This document shows, piece by piece, positions 1-13,295 of a stretch of DNA of 64,000 nt. The DNA comes from Agapanthus africanus (Eukaryota; Streptophyta; Magnoliopsida; Asparagales; Amaryllidaceae): assembly GCA_030015575.1 (NCBI GenBank), contig JASDDO010000006.1, positions 102,292,045 through 102,356,044 of the forward strand, given 5' to 3'. Under the pieces are notes generated by a model. It searched no databases, was not told where the DNA came from, and saw only the letters and a program-made list of their open reading frames with translations. The stretch's first letter is position 1, and each line of letters begins with the position of its first letter. The position numbers were made by a program, and so were the translations under genes.

Positions 1-467
1 GATAGCTTCAATGGTGATTTGAGAAAAAGAGTGAGAAATCCAATTCTAAAGTGAACCCACTTTCTATTTCTTCATCCTCTACCACTTGTCAAGTAGTATA
101 GGGTGTTTTCTTCACAAGTTTCTTGACTTGGTGAAGTTGGAGCTTGATCTTGTGTTGCCTCGATGTAGATCATCTTCGGCAACGAAGTCGACGACCTAGA
201 CTGATCATTTCTTCGATGAAAGCACCACGAGAGTCCGGGATCCGATGGGTACAGCGGAGGGACTTCAACACGGAGCTATGGAGGTGGAGGACCGGATCTA
301 CAAAGGTTGTATTTCCGTTCACCCTTTAGTTAAGTTGTTAACTAGCTTCTAGTTTTGCCTAATCTCTAGTTAACGAATCCGTATTAGGGTTTCTCGGCAC
401 ATGTAAAATTTGAAATTGGCATGGTTGATGCCTTGTGAGACCTCATTAGTGTGCCTAGGAACCCTAC
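1..467 (+). repeat. Copia-type LTR, 3' portion (fragment)
   Basis: This stretch matches, in opposite orientation, the reverse LTR at 4337-5800. Shared blocks include the cttcggc/gtcgacga region, the ctacaaaggttgtatt block and the GCATG..TTGATGCC block near the end. It stops at about 467 with aaccctact, where the reverse copy ends in taaca and a PBS. No PBS follows here, so the element is cut at this junction. The left side runs off the window. The short open frame at 144-329 lies inside the LTR and is not a gene. Orientation is fairly sure; the end point is approximate. Confidence 0.6.
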
Positions 468-2298
468 TGTCGGGTGTTCGTACATCGACAACAGGGGTTG
501 TTTGATTGATTTGCACGTTTAGGCCATAGGTTCTAACCTATGAGCACAACGTGCGCCGTTAAAGTTTTCTGCCTCGATTTTAATACGTATTGCGATTGTT
601 TATTATTGTCGGTACCCGCACATGGATTCTGAGGCGAAGAAGCGCGGCGTCATCGATTTCGGCGAGCGAAGACCAGGTGAGTGGATCTATATCCATGGGG
701 GAAGTCGGGTGGATGGCGTATAGCACCACCACAAAGTATTGATGGGAAAACTGATTATAGAATATGGTTAGGAGACCTAGATTAGGAAACTAGGATTATA
801 GTAAAGGATAGTTAGTGATACTATTTTGGGAACTAAAGATAGTTAGAAATGAGATCATACGGCTATTATGTGATAACGGGATTCGAGGACGACGTCTGCC
901 GATATTGCCATTTAGTGTACCGTAGGACTAGATAGTCGATGGAGATGTGTCATCCGAACCATACCTTGTTCTAAACCGGAGAGTCGTATTTATCTTTTAA
1001 AATTATACCTTGAGGGAAGTTATGGATTTTCAAATGATATCTTTTTCTTAAAAACACCGTAACCCCTATTTTCAAAACTACGATTCGCTTCTTTAAAAAT
1101 CTGATTGTATGGTTCGGGTGTGTATGCTAGATTAGATACCTATACTTACAGTAGAGATAGAATGTTAGGTAAACTCGGCTTGATATGAGTTATAAATGCG
1201 ATGAAAAAATTATAAGACAGATATGATGACATGATGGTATGTTGGTATACGGATGCGAGTCGATCGAGATGATTTATACCTTGTTTGTCCCCCTGATGTG
1301 AGATTATTGCGGATGTAACCTGGGATATAGGTGTATATATATATATATATATATAGAATGTTGTGAATCATGGATGATAGGCCGTACGTGATTTCACGAC
1401 GTACCCTCATTTGTCGTATAGGATCCCTATTAGCTTAATGCCGCCTTACGATGATTTTCCGTGCTCGATGAGTTGACTTGATGATTGATCCTTACCCTTG
1501 ACCAGAGGTTGCCGTACGATGGATCATACCGTACGCGATGTGGTTTGGCTGGATGCCGATTGATAGATTCCCAGACTCGGTCATATTAGATACGTATACC
1601 CGTCAGCATTTGCATATGATTTTCTTTATGCTGCATTTAATACTTGTGCTAGTACACTTGCAATAATATCGATGATGCGTATGTTACACGCACACAGATT
1701 TGCCGGCTCACACACTTTATCATCGATAATTGCCATGTCACTACGCAGTAGGATTGCTGCATCATAATATACTGTTATGCTTACATTTCCATCACATGTC
1801 GCATACATCATGCTTTATGATTTTACGCATTGAGATATGCTGTTTTCCTGAGATTTCTGGATTTGAGAACCGTGGCTATTTCAAAGAAAGCATGTACTGT
1901 TTTAAAAACCCGGTTTCTCTTGATATGATATTTCAGTGCGTCCAACATGCGTTTTCTCGGTCCTGAGACGTGTGCTTGAAACCCGATTCGAGGTGTTGGA
2001 TGATCCGTTTGCGGGTTCATGGTGGACCAGGTATGGTTCCCCGGGGCACGAAATGTTTTTCGTGGAACAGACGATGAGCCTGGCAGGGTGGCGAGTACCT
2101 ACCGTGATAGTATTTGGGCTCGGTAGATATCCGGAGGATACCGACCGGAGTCGAGAGATGAGATGGGCCGATCCGGACTGACGGAGCCCGATATATGAGG
2201 ATATATGTGCCGATGCTGGGCACGGTTTTCATGATGTTTTCGAGTGTCGATGATAGGCACTCAGGTTCCATGATTTTGATGTGTCGGGAGGGACAACG

Positions 2299-2335
<37 letters not shown>

Positions 2336-3304
2336 TCATACTTTCATGCACACCCTTTATGATATTTATGTACATGCAGACATTGATTTTGGGTGTACGA
2401 GATCTACAAGCATACATATCTTGAGTATGGTTGGACGAGATCCATATACATGCATTGGTTATTACTGTTGGATGTTATCCACATGCATATAGATATTGAC
2501 TACCTTGTTGGCACATATACGACCCGGTCACCCTAGATATCATAGTATTACCTTATGATATAGTTGACCTAGGAGTTGTTGTTTATTCGATTTCTACTTG
2601 TAGATATATTTCTATTCACGAGTTGGCAACTCACCACCGTTGTGCTACAGTTCTTGCAGGTTGACCGGTTGGACCAGTAGCGGCTTCGCTGGCATACAGT
2701 TCCATTCAGGTGTTTTGCATTGGTAGGTGGGGCATTTGTATCGTACCCACTCTTGTATTATATTTCATATTGTATCTAGTTAACTCCATTAATCAATCAA
2801 AAGTTGTAATTGTATAAGTGATGAGACTTAGTGAGACTTGTAGTTGCGAGATTTGAGCGATGGGTTTTATTTCCCCTTTGGGTTTATATCTTGCTCTTTT
2901 CACTGTATTTTTGTGTTGAGCTTCGCCGTTGGGCGTCGTATACTTATTTATACTGTATTGCGTGGTTGCGATCCGCCGTTTGGCGAAGAGCTAGCTCCCG
3001 CTTGGGGATGCCTTTATTCTTGTTATGTATTGTCGTTTTGGATCAAAATATACAAAGGAGGTGCTGCCAAAATTTTAAAAGACTAAACATGTTTTCAAAT
3101 TAGCAAATTTCACTTGCATCCTTCATGTTCCTTTTCTTTGCATTAAGAAAACTTGATTTCATATACCTTTATTTCAAAACCCCACCTCCTTTATTTTTCT
3201 AAAAGGTTTCGATTTCTGGATTTCAGCTTACTTAAATTCTGTTACGCCTTTAGACATTGCGTGATTCAAGTGCTCGTCACGAGCTAATATTTCGGGTCGT
3301 GACA
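468..3304 (+). repeat. LARD-family gypsy-type LTR, 5'-truncated
   Basis: This is homologous to the reverse complement of the intact LARD LTR at 28423-33148. The shared landmarks come in the same order: the 'gttctaacctatgagc' block, a short GC-rich segment followed by CAG|GTGAGT, the block 'gtcgggtggatggcgta', a conserved hairpin (1666-1730), and the terminal ttcgggtcgtgaca. It ends cleanly in gtgaca at 3304, but the first ~1.7 kb of the LTR is missing and no PBS follows. Two (TA)n runs lie at about 1335-1354 and 2301-2332. It is an old fragment, clearly more diverged than the two LTRs of the complete LARD. Confidence 0.75.
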
Positions 3305-4323
3305 TCAACGTAAGTAAATATGCGTATCCCAATTGTCGTTGACGTATAGCAACAAAACCGGCGATACACCACAAATTACACTTACGGTCGCAGAAAAGAA
3401 AGTGAAAACTATAACAATTGGAATCCGCAACCACCTTAGACATCATAGACCCGAAATGTCACATACTTCAGATTTTATGCCTAACCATATGAATTCTTTG
3501 GGCGTCATAAACCCGGAATATCTCATATTCCGAATTTCAATATCGAAAACACTTTTCATTAACCAGTCGGGTAATTCAACAAGATTCCCGACAATCCGAT
3601 TGAATGCTGGTCGGAAACTTTAGTAAACGGCCGCACCCCCGGTGCCGTCGACGAAGTGCACTTAGGAGGAACACCGCGGCCACGAGCACCTGGTAGGATG
3701 CTTTTGGAAACGGGGTTATCCTATAGTCACTTGGTCGGGGCTTTGGTGCGTGGCTATCTAGTAATGTTACCCGGCGAGTGTTCGCGTACACTATGCGATT
3801 GCGACAGAGTTTTGATCCAAATCAAAACTCCATGGCAACTGATCAAAAGAGACGAAATTGCTAGATTTACAAATCACGAACTAGTTTTCACAAAACTAAT
3901 TATTCTGGATTCCAAATATTGTATCACATATCAATATCAAACCCGAAGCGATGTTAAAATTACGAATACGAAACTCTCTGAATTGCCGTTATAGAAAGAT
4001 AACATCACATGCAATCTTAGTAAAAACAAACAATACCTGAAACACCAAACCCCTGAGGCTGGAACACCAAAGAAAATCGAATCCCAAACTCCAATGAAAA
4101 ACCGGCCATATCGGTTTTAAGCAATGTTTCATTTGCCAAAAACCGGTGGATTGGGCTCATTTTTCTCTGGTGTTCATATTACATCTCATGTAACATTATG
4201 CACCTGCTAAAATTTTTTTTAGAGAACTTTTTCTAAAAACAACAGAAACTAGGGTTTTGGTTTCGAGGTTTCGGAGTTGTTTCGGTTTTGTAATTCTACT
4301 AACATCATCTAATTCTCTAGCTT
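3305..4323 (-). mobile_element. Copia leader fragment (reverse)
   Basis: Read on the minus strand this follows directly from a PBS at 4324-4336. It resembles the start of the copia A leader, sharing the aaaccctagtttctgtt segment about 90 bases after the PBS. No gag is reached, because the element is cut at 3304/3305 by the LARD-family LTR end. The open frames at 3333-3623 and 3656-3994 show no recognisable domain and I do not call them genes. Confidence 0.55.
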
Positions 4324-4336
4324 GGCACTGATACCA
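4324..4336 (-). other. PBS, initiator tRNA-Met type
   Basis: On the minus strand this reads TGGTATCAGTGCC, directly after the LTR end CCTAACA. It differs by one base over the 12-nt core from the TGGTATCAGAGC of the other copia elements here. It fixes the strand of the LTR at 4337-5800. Confidence 0.8.
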
Positions 4337-5800
4337 TGTTAGGATTCCTTAGTACGACTACTAGGTTTTAGGAGGCATCAAGCATGCAATTTTTTAAAAA
4401 TTTAGTGTGCTGAAAAATCGCAAACTTAGAATCGTACTGGAGAATTAAGGTTTGGTAGAAAGTAATCAAACATTACTCTAAGTGAATATGGAATACAACC
4501 TTTGTAGACCGGTCCTTCACTTCAAAAGTTCCGTGTAGTAGTCCCTTCGCTCCAAGTAGTGGTCTCCCGGACTCTCGTTAGGCTCCACAAGGCGAAAGGA
4601 ACAAGCTTTCTTGAAGAACTTCGAGGCCGAAGATGATCTACGTCGAGGAGACTCTAACTCAAGCTACCTCTTCACTAATTGATAATTAGTGAAGCAAACA
4701 ACCTATACTAAATGGCTAGTCTAATGTAGATTAATGAAGTAGGAATTTTGCTCACTTTAGAATAATTTTTCTCACTCTTTTTCTTCATCTCAAAAAAAAC
4801 CTAGAGAGCTCTCTTGATATGAAGAAGATGATGAAGTTATGAATGGAATGAAAGTCAATGGAAACCATGGGTGAGAAAATATCATATATTATCAATGTAG
4901 AGACTTAACCATGGCTAAAGATAATGGTTGGGTTAGTAAATATCTTAAGGTAAAACAAAATTAGTGGACTTGGTCAAGGTTTCTACAAGCTTCTATAAGC
5001 TACTAACCATGAAAATTTTCCACCTAATTTTGTTTATCATTAAATAAATAATTACCCTTAGTTATCTATGTTATGGTATGAGTCTCATACACCCATGTAC
5101 AATGTATCATCAAGCATGACACAAAAAAATACACACAATAATATATATCACATACATATTAAAAGTATAAGTGAGAAAAAGAAATCCTTAAGTGGGCTAA
5201 TATTAGTTAATGTATGTTAATATATCAAATATATAATTATGCATTAAATTATTAAATCAACACTTGATTTAATAATCCAGCTATATCATATATAACCGAC
5301 TAATATCAAATCATTAAATCATCACTTGATTCAATAATCCGGTTATATCGCGAGATTAGAATACGGTATCATATACACGTATTGATCTCGGTTCTGCACA
5401 TATCACATATTTGCCCTACTTCATTTCGCTTGAGCCAAGAAACCTCTGTGTAGGACTCTAAAGACTCGTCAATATGCCAGCAGTAGGTAATGATCTTATC
5501 AGTTACCTATAAGCCGTCAGCGGTACTAGCTGCACGTAACGGCTACCCGGGTATTGAGCGATCAGAAGATCAGCAAGCAAGCATGCTCATACTCCAGTGA
5601 ATCCAATAAGTAACACTACCGTACAGTCCGGTCTCTTCGTCTGATATGTCGCATATCTAGTCTGGGGGAGGTATACGTTAGACCCCAATAACTTGATAAG
5701 TCATGCCGATGTGACGCTCATAATGGTCCGAGAAACTACTGATAACACTTACCAGTACATCTCAACAACCCTGGCTGGGGATTTCCTGTTATGGCCAATC
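4337..5800 (-). repeat. Copia LTR (reverse), 5' end missing
   Basis: The minus-strand reading ends in CCTAACA followed by a PBS. The rest aligns with the middle and end of the copia A/B LTR: the 'gaccggactgtacgg' block, 'cgttacgtgcagctagtaccgctgac' order, and 'gagtctttagagtcc'. The LTR start is absent because a forward copia LTR begins at 5801. AT-rich sequence at about 5040-5360 holds no recognisable feature. Confidence 0.75.
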
Positions 5801-7782
5801 TGTTAGTGTTATATGCCCAAGAGGCCATTATTGTATAGTACTAGTTTGTATATTACATTTTGGAAGCTTGGGATATATACACGGATTTATGACAGTCTTG
5901 CTCAATATAACAGTATACTACTTGGTTTGTATCTATCTTAATATGTGTATAATTTTCTTTTAATATATCGCTAATACATATTGATAGAGCCCTTAGGATC
6001 TTTGCTTGACTACCAGCGTTGTGATGGAAGTCACACTAGTGGGGGCTGGGTAGTCTATAAGCACATCCTTATACAGGTCCCTAGTCGTAGGATTATCGAG
6101 ACAGGGCATTGATACTCCAGAGTAGACTAGTGTATACGCTTCTCATCTCAACAGGGGAGATGGTCTGTCCCACAGCCATCAGTACGTCGTACTGGAGATA
6201 ATATGTAGGTGCTCATTGTGTTATGAGTTACACTGGACGTACTGCTGGTTGGTACTATACCCATCGTCAGGCAGCAGTTCCCAGGTAACATGAGTACAGC
6301 ATAGTCCGTTGACTTGACACTGCTGGTTCGCCTCAAGTGTGTTCCCACTGTTCTTAGATTACTACCCTACTACGGCTCTATTGAGTCATGCAAACAGGTA
6401 GTAATTGGGTGCATTCCCGAAGCACTTAGAGGCAGTGGCGGTTAGATAGGATTCATCTCTCCCGGTATTGGGGTTCGATATCGCGCTGTGTTCGGAGAGC
6501 CATTACACAAAGTCCCTGGCCAGGGCAGGCGAGATTTACTGGTAGATACACCAGTAGTTTCTCAAGGTGTTTTTGGGCTATACTCCGACACGACTTATTG
6601 CGCTATTAGGGGTCTGACGTTTACCGGCCCCCTAGGCCCGATATGCGATACTCTTAGATGAACAGACCGGACTGTACGGAGATTGTCACAGACAGGCTCA
6701 GTAGGAGTTCGGTTGACTTTCCTCATCGGCCTTCTTATCGAAAGATACCTGGGCAGCCGTTACGTACAGCTAGTACCGCTGACGTGCTTATGGTTAAATC
6801 AACTGCCAGCATACTGTCGAGTCTTTATAGTCCCACACAGAGGGTTTCCCTACTTCGGGCGAAACGATGTAGACGTCATATAGTTTTACGACAGGGTTCG
6901 TTCACATACGTGTACTTATGCACATGTGATGTTCGAGCGGATAGTATTAATGGGCTTTGGTTTAAGCCGGATCCTACTATTAGATTATTGGATTGGTTTC
7001 GTCTTATTGTATTCGTGTTTCTCGAAATACGGATACAGGTATGTATATACGGATGAGAGGGGCATTCTTGTAATTACTCAAGATTGCTATTAGAAGGAGA
7101 CACCTCATTAGGGTTTTGGTTATTTACTTGATTAAAACAATTATGAGGTGGAGGAATTTATTTGTTATTTTTATAAATGATACTTGTGCCATGGCTACTT
7201 GGTTTGACTACTTGACTTAGATATTTTTTTGAGACATTAGATATTTTGGGTGAGATATTTTCTTGCCATGCTTATAGTCCAATCAAGAGCCATTTAATTT
7301 ATCGTTATCAAAAACACATTCTCTTTTCTCAAGCTCACTCTCTTCTTCTTCCTCTCAACTCTTATTGTCTCATGTGTTTGAGAATCTAAGAGTTAGTGAG
7401 ACTTAGCTACCCAAAATTACTCTCTACTTAATCTAGGCTACTTAGTTTAGCACACCAACTATCCTAGTTGCCTCATCTTAGAGGTTAGAGCTCAAGGTAG
7501 ACACTTTCGGGTGGATCTTCTTTGACGTGGAGAAGCCGACGAGGAGGCGCCATCCATACTTACTCCAAGGAGCTCACAGAGAGGAAGAGGACAACGGGAA
7601 GACTTGAAGGACATGATACTACGAGGTATAACATTCATCCGAGTAGTTAAACCTCAAGTAGTTTGCTTGCTAGGGTTTATGATCGATCCTTGGTTCAATT
7701 CGGTGTTGCGAAGCCCGTAAAAATTATTTTTTTCTATTTCCGCCTCTCCGCGAACACGTGGGGTGCGCGGCATCGACTTACA
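5801..7782 (+). repeat. Copia LTR, A/B family (5' LTR of a truncated element)
   Basis: It starts TGTTAGTGTTATATGCCC and ends CATCGACTTACA, matching the termini of the A and B LTRs. Length is 1982 bp against 2079-2138 bp in A and B. A PBS follows at 7784, so this is a 5' LTR, but only about 30 bases of internal sequence remain before a LARD-family LTR begins at 7816. The open frame at 6658-7056 is LTR sequence, not a gene. Confidence 0.85.
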
Positions 7783-7783
7783 G

Positions 7784-7795
7784 TGGTATCAGAGA
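7784..7795 (+). other. PBS, initiator tRNA-Met type
   Basis: The sequence TGGTATCAGAGA lies one base after the LTR end, as in A and B, with one mismatch to their TGGTATCAGAGC. The remaining internal stub runs to 7815. Confidence 0.8.
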
Positions 7796-7815
7796 CTCTC
7801 ATAAACCTTAGATAG

Positions 7816-8247
7816 TGTAACATTTCAGAAATATAAAATATTATTTTTGGAATTTAATATTAAAATAATATATTTCGCGAAAACTATTCGATTTGTGAAT
7901 TTGGGGTTTTCGTAAAATGGTATAAATATATAACAATATTTGTGAAATAATTGGAGATTAAAATGATTTATTCATTTAAAAATATATTTATTGGATTTGG
8001 CATTTTTATAATTAATTATATGCAATTTAAATAAAAATTGATTAGTGCACTATTAATCGTGATTAGGCCAAATCCGTGTTTCTACATTTTTCCATGGTTA
8101 GTGCACCATGACATGTTGCATTTTGTTTCATTGTATTTGTTGACATTTGGCTTTAAAAGAAAAAGAGAAAATGAAATAGAATAGAATAATAGGAATGGGC
8201 TAGAGAGAGTGTGACATGGCTTGAATAATTGAGAGAGAGTGAGCATA

Positions 8248-8281
<34 letters not shown>

Positions 8282-9814
8282 TGGGATGCCCTCTTTCTTT
8301 TCCACATGGCTTTCCTTCATCTACTTCATCTCTAAGCTCCCCTCACTTCTACCCCCATGTTTCATCTCCAAAACCTTGCCAAAACCCTATACCCCCTTCA
8401 CTAAAAATGATCCCCACCTCTCTACAAACTCATTGGACCTTTCAAAGTTGGATTTTGAAGACTTTGAGCAACTCAAGAAATTCTTGAGTTTCCAAATGAG
8501 GTAATTCCTACACTTCTAGTTTAGTTTTTAAGTTTCCTGATACCCTATAGTAGTTTATAGCTGAATCGATTTAGATTGGTGATGTTTGGAAATTCCAAGA
8601 GAGGGTTTGGGTGATTGTATGGAATTATGATCTGTAATGGCTGTTTAGAAGACCCTCAGTGGTGTTTTACTCGCCAAAACCCGAGATTAGAACCAAAATA
8701 CGAACGCAGAAATTTCCCTGTGTCGGTTTTGTGATTTTAAATGGCCTACAGGGTATTTGGAGTTATCGGGGGTAGTTTAAAGAAAATCTAGCAAGTCCAG
8801 TGACCTAGATACACGACCAGAAGACCACAACCAAAATACGAGCTTGTTTCCTCCTACCTAGGCCGGTGAGCTCGGATAATACGGTGATGTCGCCGGATTT
8901 TTGTAGGTGTCTGGTGTTGAGTTTTTGCCTGTAGCTCCTAATCCCTATAAACAACTCCCTGTACTTGGTAGTTTAGTCCTATTTAACCTGAGATAAAATC
9001 TGGGAGCTGTTGTAAGTGTTTTGGATATGTTTTCCGATATTGTGTTTATTGGTTTTGATATTTGATATTGTATTTGGTCGTTGGATGTTTGTACGTCGAC
9101 GACGAGGGTTGTTTGGTTGTTTTTGCATGCGTAGGTATAGGTTCTAACCTATGAGCGCACCGTGTGCCATATCGGTTTTCAAAACATTGATTTTAATAGC
9201 ATTGCGATTGTGTATTGATTGTAAGTACCTTCGCGTGGATTCCGAGACGACGAAGCACATCGACTACGGATGAACAAGGAGTTCCGCAGGTGAGTGGATT
9301 TATATCTACGAAGGAAGTCGGGTGGATGGCGTATAGCACCCCCGCAATTATAAAATGGAAACCGATATATATGAATATAGTCGGAGAAACCTATACTAGG
9401 AACCCACGGATGTGATTAAAGGTTTTAGTATGAAATGATATGATTGATAAGGATGTCTCGAACTGATATATGAGGATATGAAATGTGAATGTGAATCGCG
9501 ATAAATATATATATGTAGTGCACGAGAATAAGTATGATATTTAATGTAGCAAGACATAAGATTTATAAGATAAAATGTATATGTAAAATGACTTGATGTG
9601 AGATATTTATGTGATGAAAAGAGTATACGATGAGATATGATGACTTTGTTTATATGTCGTTATACGGATGCGAGTCGATATGAGATAATTGATACCTTTG
9701 TCGGTCCCACGATACGAGATTGATACGGATGTGACCTGAGATATAGGTATATATATAATGATGTGAATAATGAGTGATATGCCGTACGCGACGTTAGGTC
9801 CGTTCCCTCATTGT
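7816..9814 (+). repeat. LARD-family LTR, 5' part
   Basis: It starts TGTAACATTTCAGAAATATAAAAT, like the minus-strand start of the complete LARD LTR. It then shows the AT-rich opening, a (GA)n run at about 8230-8282, a pyrimidine-rich leader with a 91-codon open frame, GAG|GTAATT at 8500/8501, and CAG|GTGAGT at 9289/9290. It is broken at 9815 by a C-type copia LTR, and its 3' part is not in the window. The open frame at 8229-8504 begins inside the GA repeat, so I do not call it a gene. Confidence 0.8.
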
Positions 9815-10894
9815 TGTTGGCTATAGTGCCCACAAGTCAATTATTGGATCGTAGGCACGTGATTGCAATGATTGAGGGAGGACCTATACCGGTAGAACAG
9901 TCTTACTCGAGATGATAGTATGCTATCTGGTTTGTCTTTATCATCATGTACATGCTTCAGGTGACATTACAAATCACTATTACATGTTGATAGAGCCTAT
10001 AGGATTCTTGCTTGACTACCAGCAGTATGATAGCGATCATATACGTGAGAGTTGGGTAGTCTATAAGCACATCCTTAAAGTGTCCCAAGTCGTGGGAGTT
10101 TCGAGACTGGGCATCGATACTCCGAGAGTAGACTAGTGTATACGGATCGAGACCCCGACGAGGGGCGATGGCCGGTCTCACAAGCCATTGGTGTCAGTTG
10201 GTTCACCTAAGACGTATACAGGTGATCATTGGGTTATGAGTACACCGGACGGACTCGCCGGGAACATGGTAGTTGGTATTATACCTATCGTCAGATAGCA
10301 GTTCCCAGGTGACATGTGTACAGGTTATTCTATCGACCTGAGATCATCATTTGTCTCCTGTGAGTTCCCACTGTGCTTTGATTACTACCCTACCACGGCT
10401 CAAAGGAGTCGTGCAAACAGGTTTTAGTTGGGTACAGTCCCGAGCCATATGGAGGCAGTGAGCGGATCGGCAGGGGATTCGTCTCTTCGGTATTAGGGGT
10501 GACATCGCGCTGTGTCTGGAGAGCCATTACACAAAGACCCTGGCCAGGGCAAGCGAGATTTACTGGTAAGAATTCCAGTAGTTTCTCAGGGTGTTCTGGG
10601 CTACACTCCGAGACGACTTATACCGCTATTGGGGGTCTGACGTTTACCACCCCCTTAGGCCTGATATGCGATACTCATAGTCGAACGGACCGGACTGTAA
10701 GGATATTGTCACTGTCAGGCTCAGTAGGGTTTCAGGATGAGTTCGCTCGTCGGCTTCCCTTTTGCTCAATACCTGGGTAGCCGTTAAGTACAGCTAGTGC
10801 CACTAACGTGGTTGTGGTTAAACCCACTTCCAGGGTATTGACGAGTCTTTAGAGTCCCACACAGAGAGTTTCCCAAGTGCGGGCAAATCGTTGT
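9815..10894 (+). repeat. Copia LTR, C type, 5' part
   Basis: It starts TGTTGGCTATAGTGCCC, close to the C LTR start TGTTGGAGATAGTGCCC. It keeps the order of shared blocks: cttgactaccrgcagtatga, 'taagcacatccttaaag', 'gcatcgatactccgagagtagac', and 'cagttcccaggtgacatg'. It is cut at 10894 by a reverse LARD-family LTR. The rest of this LTR is not found on the far side of the nest (after 56744), so it was probably lost. Confidence 0.8.
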
Positions 10895-13290
10895 TGTCAC
10901 GACCCGAAATTGGCACGTGACGGCCCTAATACTACGCAACGTTTACAGGCGTAACATAATAAAAGAAAGCCAAAACCAAGAAATCTAAACCATTAAAAGA
11001 CAAGGAAATATAAGAAACATTGTTTAAAAGTCTTTGAAATCACAACCCAAATTCTTTAAAAGTCCAACTTTATTTCCTTTAAAATTTTGGCAGCACCTCT
11101 TTTGTAAAAGCTTGCCCCAAAAATGGGTACAACAAAAATATAAAGTAAAGCATCCCCAAACGGAAGCAAATACACGCCCAAAGGCGGAAAACAACCACCA
11201 CAATAAATATACGACGCCGTAGCGAAGAAATAAAATACGATAGAAAGGAAACTGTATAAAAGACAACAAGTCACAAATAATATACAATATCGTCCTCACC
11301 AAGTCTCTAAGTCAACAAGAAAATATAGTAGATGGAGATTATAAGGATACAACGAATATACAATATAACAAACGAATAACCACAGAACCCACCTAAGCAA
11401 ACTGCACACTGTGAGCTGATGCGGTACCGTAGCAAAAGATGATAGAAGAATAGCCTGCCTCGACTACTCTGGGGAACGCCCTGCAAAACAAACTGTGGCA
11501 CAACGGGGGTGAGTTGCCAACTCGTGAATAGTAAATAACATAAGCAGGTAATCGCAAGTATTCACGTACAGCGTGAATCTAACATGTGCAATTAATAGCA
11601 ATAAAATGTCATATGAATGTAATAATCAGGAAGGTACACTAGCAGGTACAACTAATACATGAAGTAATGCATATAAATAAAGGTATGTAAATGCAACAGT
11701 CATGAAAGGTACTCTAACAGGTACTACTAATACATGAAGTAGTGCATAAACAATAAATGTGGAGTATGGAATGAAATATGTCATTTCCACGGAATCCTGA
11801 CATCGTGGTAGGATAACAATCCATCAAGACAAATCTAAATCCCAATTCCTCAAATCAACCCCCAAATTGCCTCTCATATCATATAAATCTCACAAATCCT
11901 GAATGTACATTATCGAATAAATCTCATATATCCTGAATGTACAAATCAGCAATCTCATAAATATCTTGTATCCAATATCCAATGAATCACCTATATTCCA
12001 AATCAAATTATCAAGTAAAAATCTAACATCCTAAATATATTTGCATGAATAAATATGATGATGTATATAATTTAATGTCAATACACATATATTAGCGTCC
12101 TATTCCACTAATATTGGTGTAAGGGCATATATAATAACGGCCTAAACCCCGGTTATATATACAAAGGAGTAAAAAGAAATATCATGAAACCAATGTGTCA
12201 AGCATCGACACAGAAATGCAGATCAGGTGCTGTCACCACGACTGGCACCCTGATAGGTACGTATCATACGCTATCCCGAAAGCTCGAGTTCCTAGCTCTG
12301 ACCCTCGCCTCTCGACGTATCTATACGTACATGGCTCCCGTCGGTATCCCCATGATAACCGCTGAGTCATTGGTAATGTCACCGGATGGTATGGTTCCCC
12401 CACTAACTCATCGTCTAGCTCCACGAAATTCCCCGAGGTACCTTCGGGCCCCACCATGTACCCGCACACGGACCCCTCCTTTCCTCGCGTGGGATATATA
12501 TATATATCAGAACCGATAAATCTCATGGTGGCTGCTGAAATATCAAATCAAGGAAAACCGGGTTTTTCAAATAATGCATAATTTCATGAACTCCCACGGT
12601 CCCTAAATCCCGAAAACATCATGAAAAATCAATATCACAATGCGAACATCCATGAATATAATATATGCAACAAAAAAGAAAATGTAAGCATATAATGGAA
12701 AAGCCACTAATTAACTGCAACAAGTTAATATAAATATCATGCGGTTCCTAATTTTCTCCAATTCTAAACCAACATCAGGTAAAGGTAAACATGTAGCTAT
12801 AACTAGATGTATGTGAAAACATAAAGGTATAGCAAGATATATGTATCTACTTATAAGTACTGATGTAGTATACCCCCTGGGTATAAGTGAAATAGGTGTG
12901 CAAGGTATACCTGTAGCTATGTCATAATGTGCGCATGTACCTATCACTAATGGTACAATACTCTATAGGTATACATGTAACTAGCATGTAAGTATGTCAG
13001 AGCATATGTGTAAGTATGTAGGTATACAGGTATGCTATAAGTCAATGCGTAAAGAAATATGAATCAAAGTCTCAATGTCCCTAACCAAGAAAAATATCAT
13101 ATTTATAAGTGGGTTGTGCGTGACATGGCAATTATTGACGGTGTGTGTAGCATACAATCAGTGCTCGTGCAACATGAATCGTCACTAATATGTGCAGTGT
13201 CTTAAGGATACTAGTCCAAGCACAACAATATCTAAGTAATAGGGTAAATGCACAATTCTAAATATGACATAGAATATGCGACAGAAACAA
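10895..13290 (-). repeat. LARD-family LTR (reverse), first segment
   Basis: It starts TGTCACGACCCGAAATT, the plus-strand image of the LTR terminus also seen at 28423. Homology to the complete LARD LTR continues through the paired-arm block near 12090-12170 and the TATA-rich block near 12500. Copia B interrupts it, and it resumes at 56662. Open frames in this stretch (for example 11024-11302 and 12184-12519) overlap LTR homology on both strands and are not called as genes. Confidence 0.8.
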
Positions 13291-13295
13291 CATCT
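13291..13295. other. TSD of copia B (CATCT)
   Basis: CATCT here and at 56657-56661 flank copia B exactly outside its TG...CA ends. The pair is 43.4 kb apart because of later insertions. Confidence 0.9.

Noticed and set aside
2301-2332. (TA)n runs here and at 1335-1354, and (GA)n at 8230-8282
   Set aside because: Ordinary simple repeats within LTRs, with no further pattern.
1-4800. Inverted pair of copia LTR ends (1-467 and 4337-4800) as one foldback element
   Set aside because: Similarity is moderate and a LARD-family fragment and a copia leader with its own PBS lie between, so two separate insertions explain it better.
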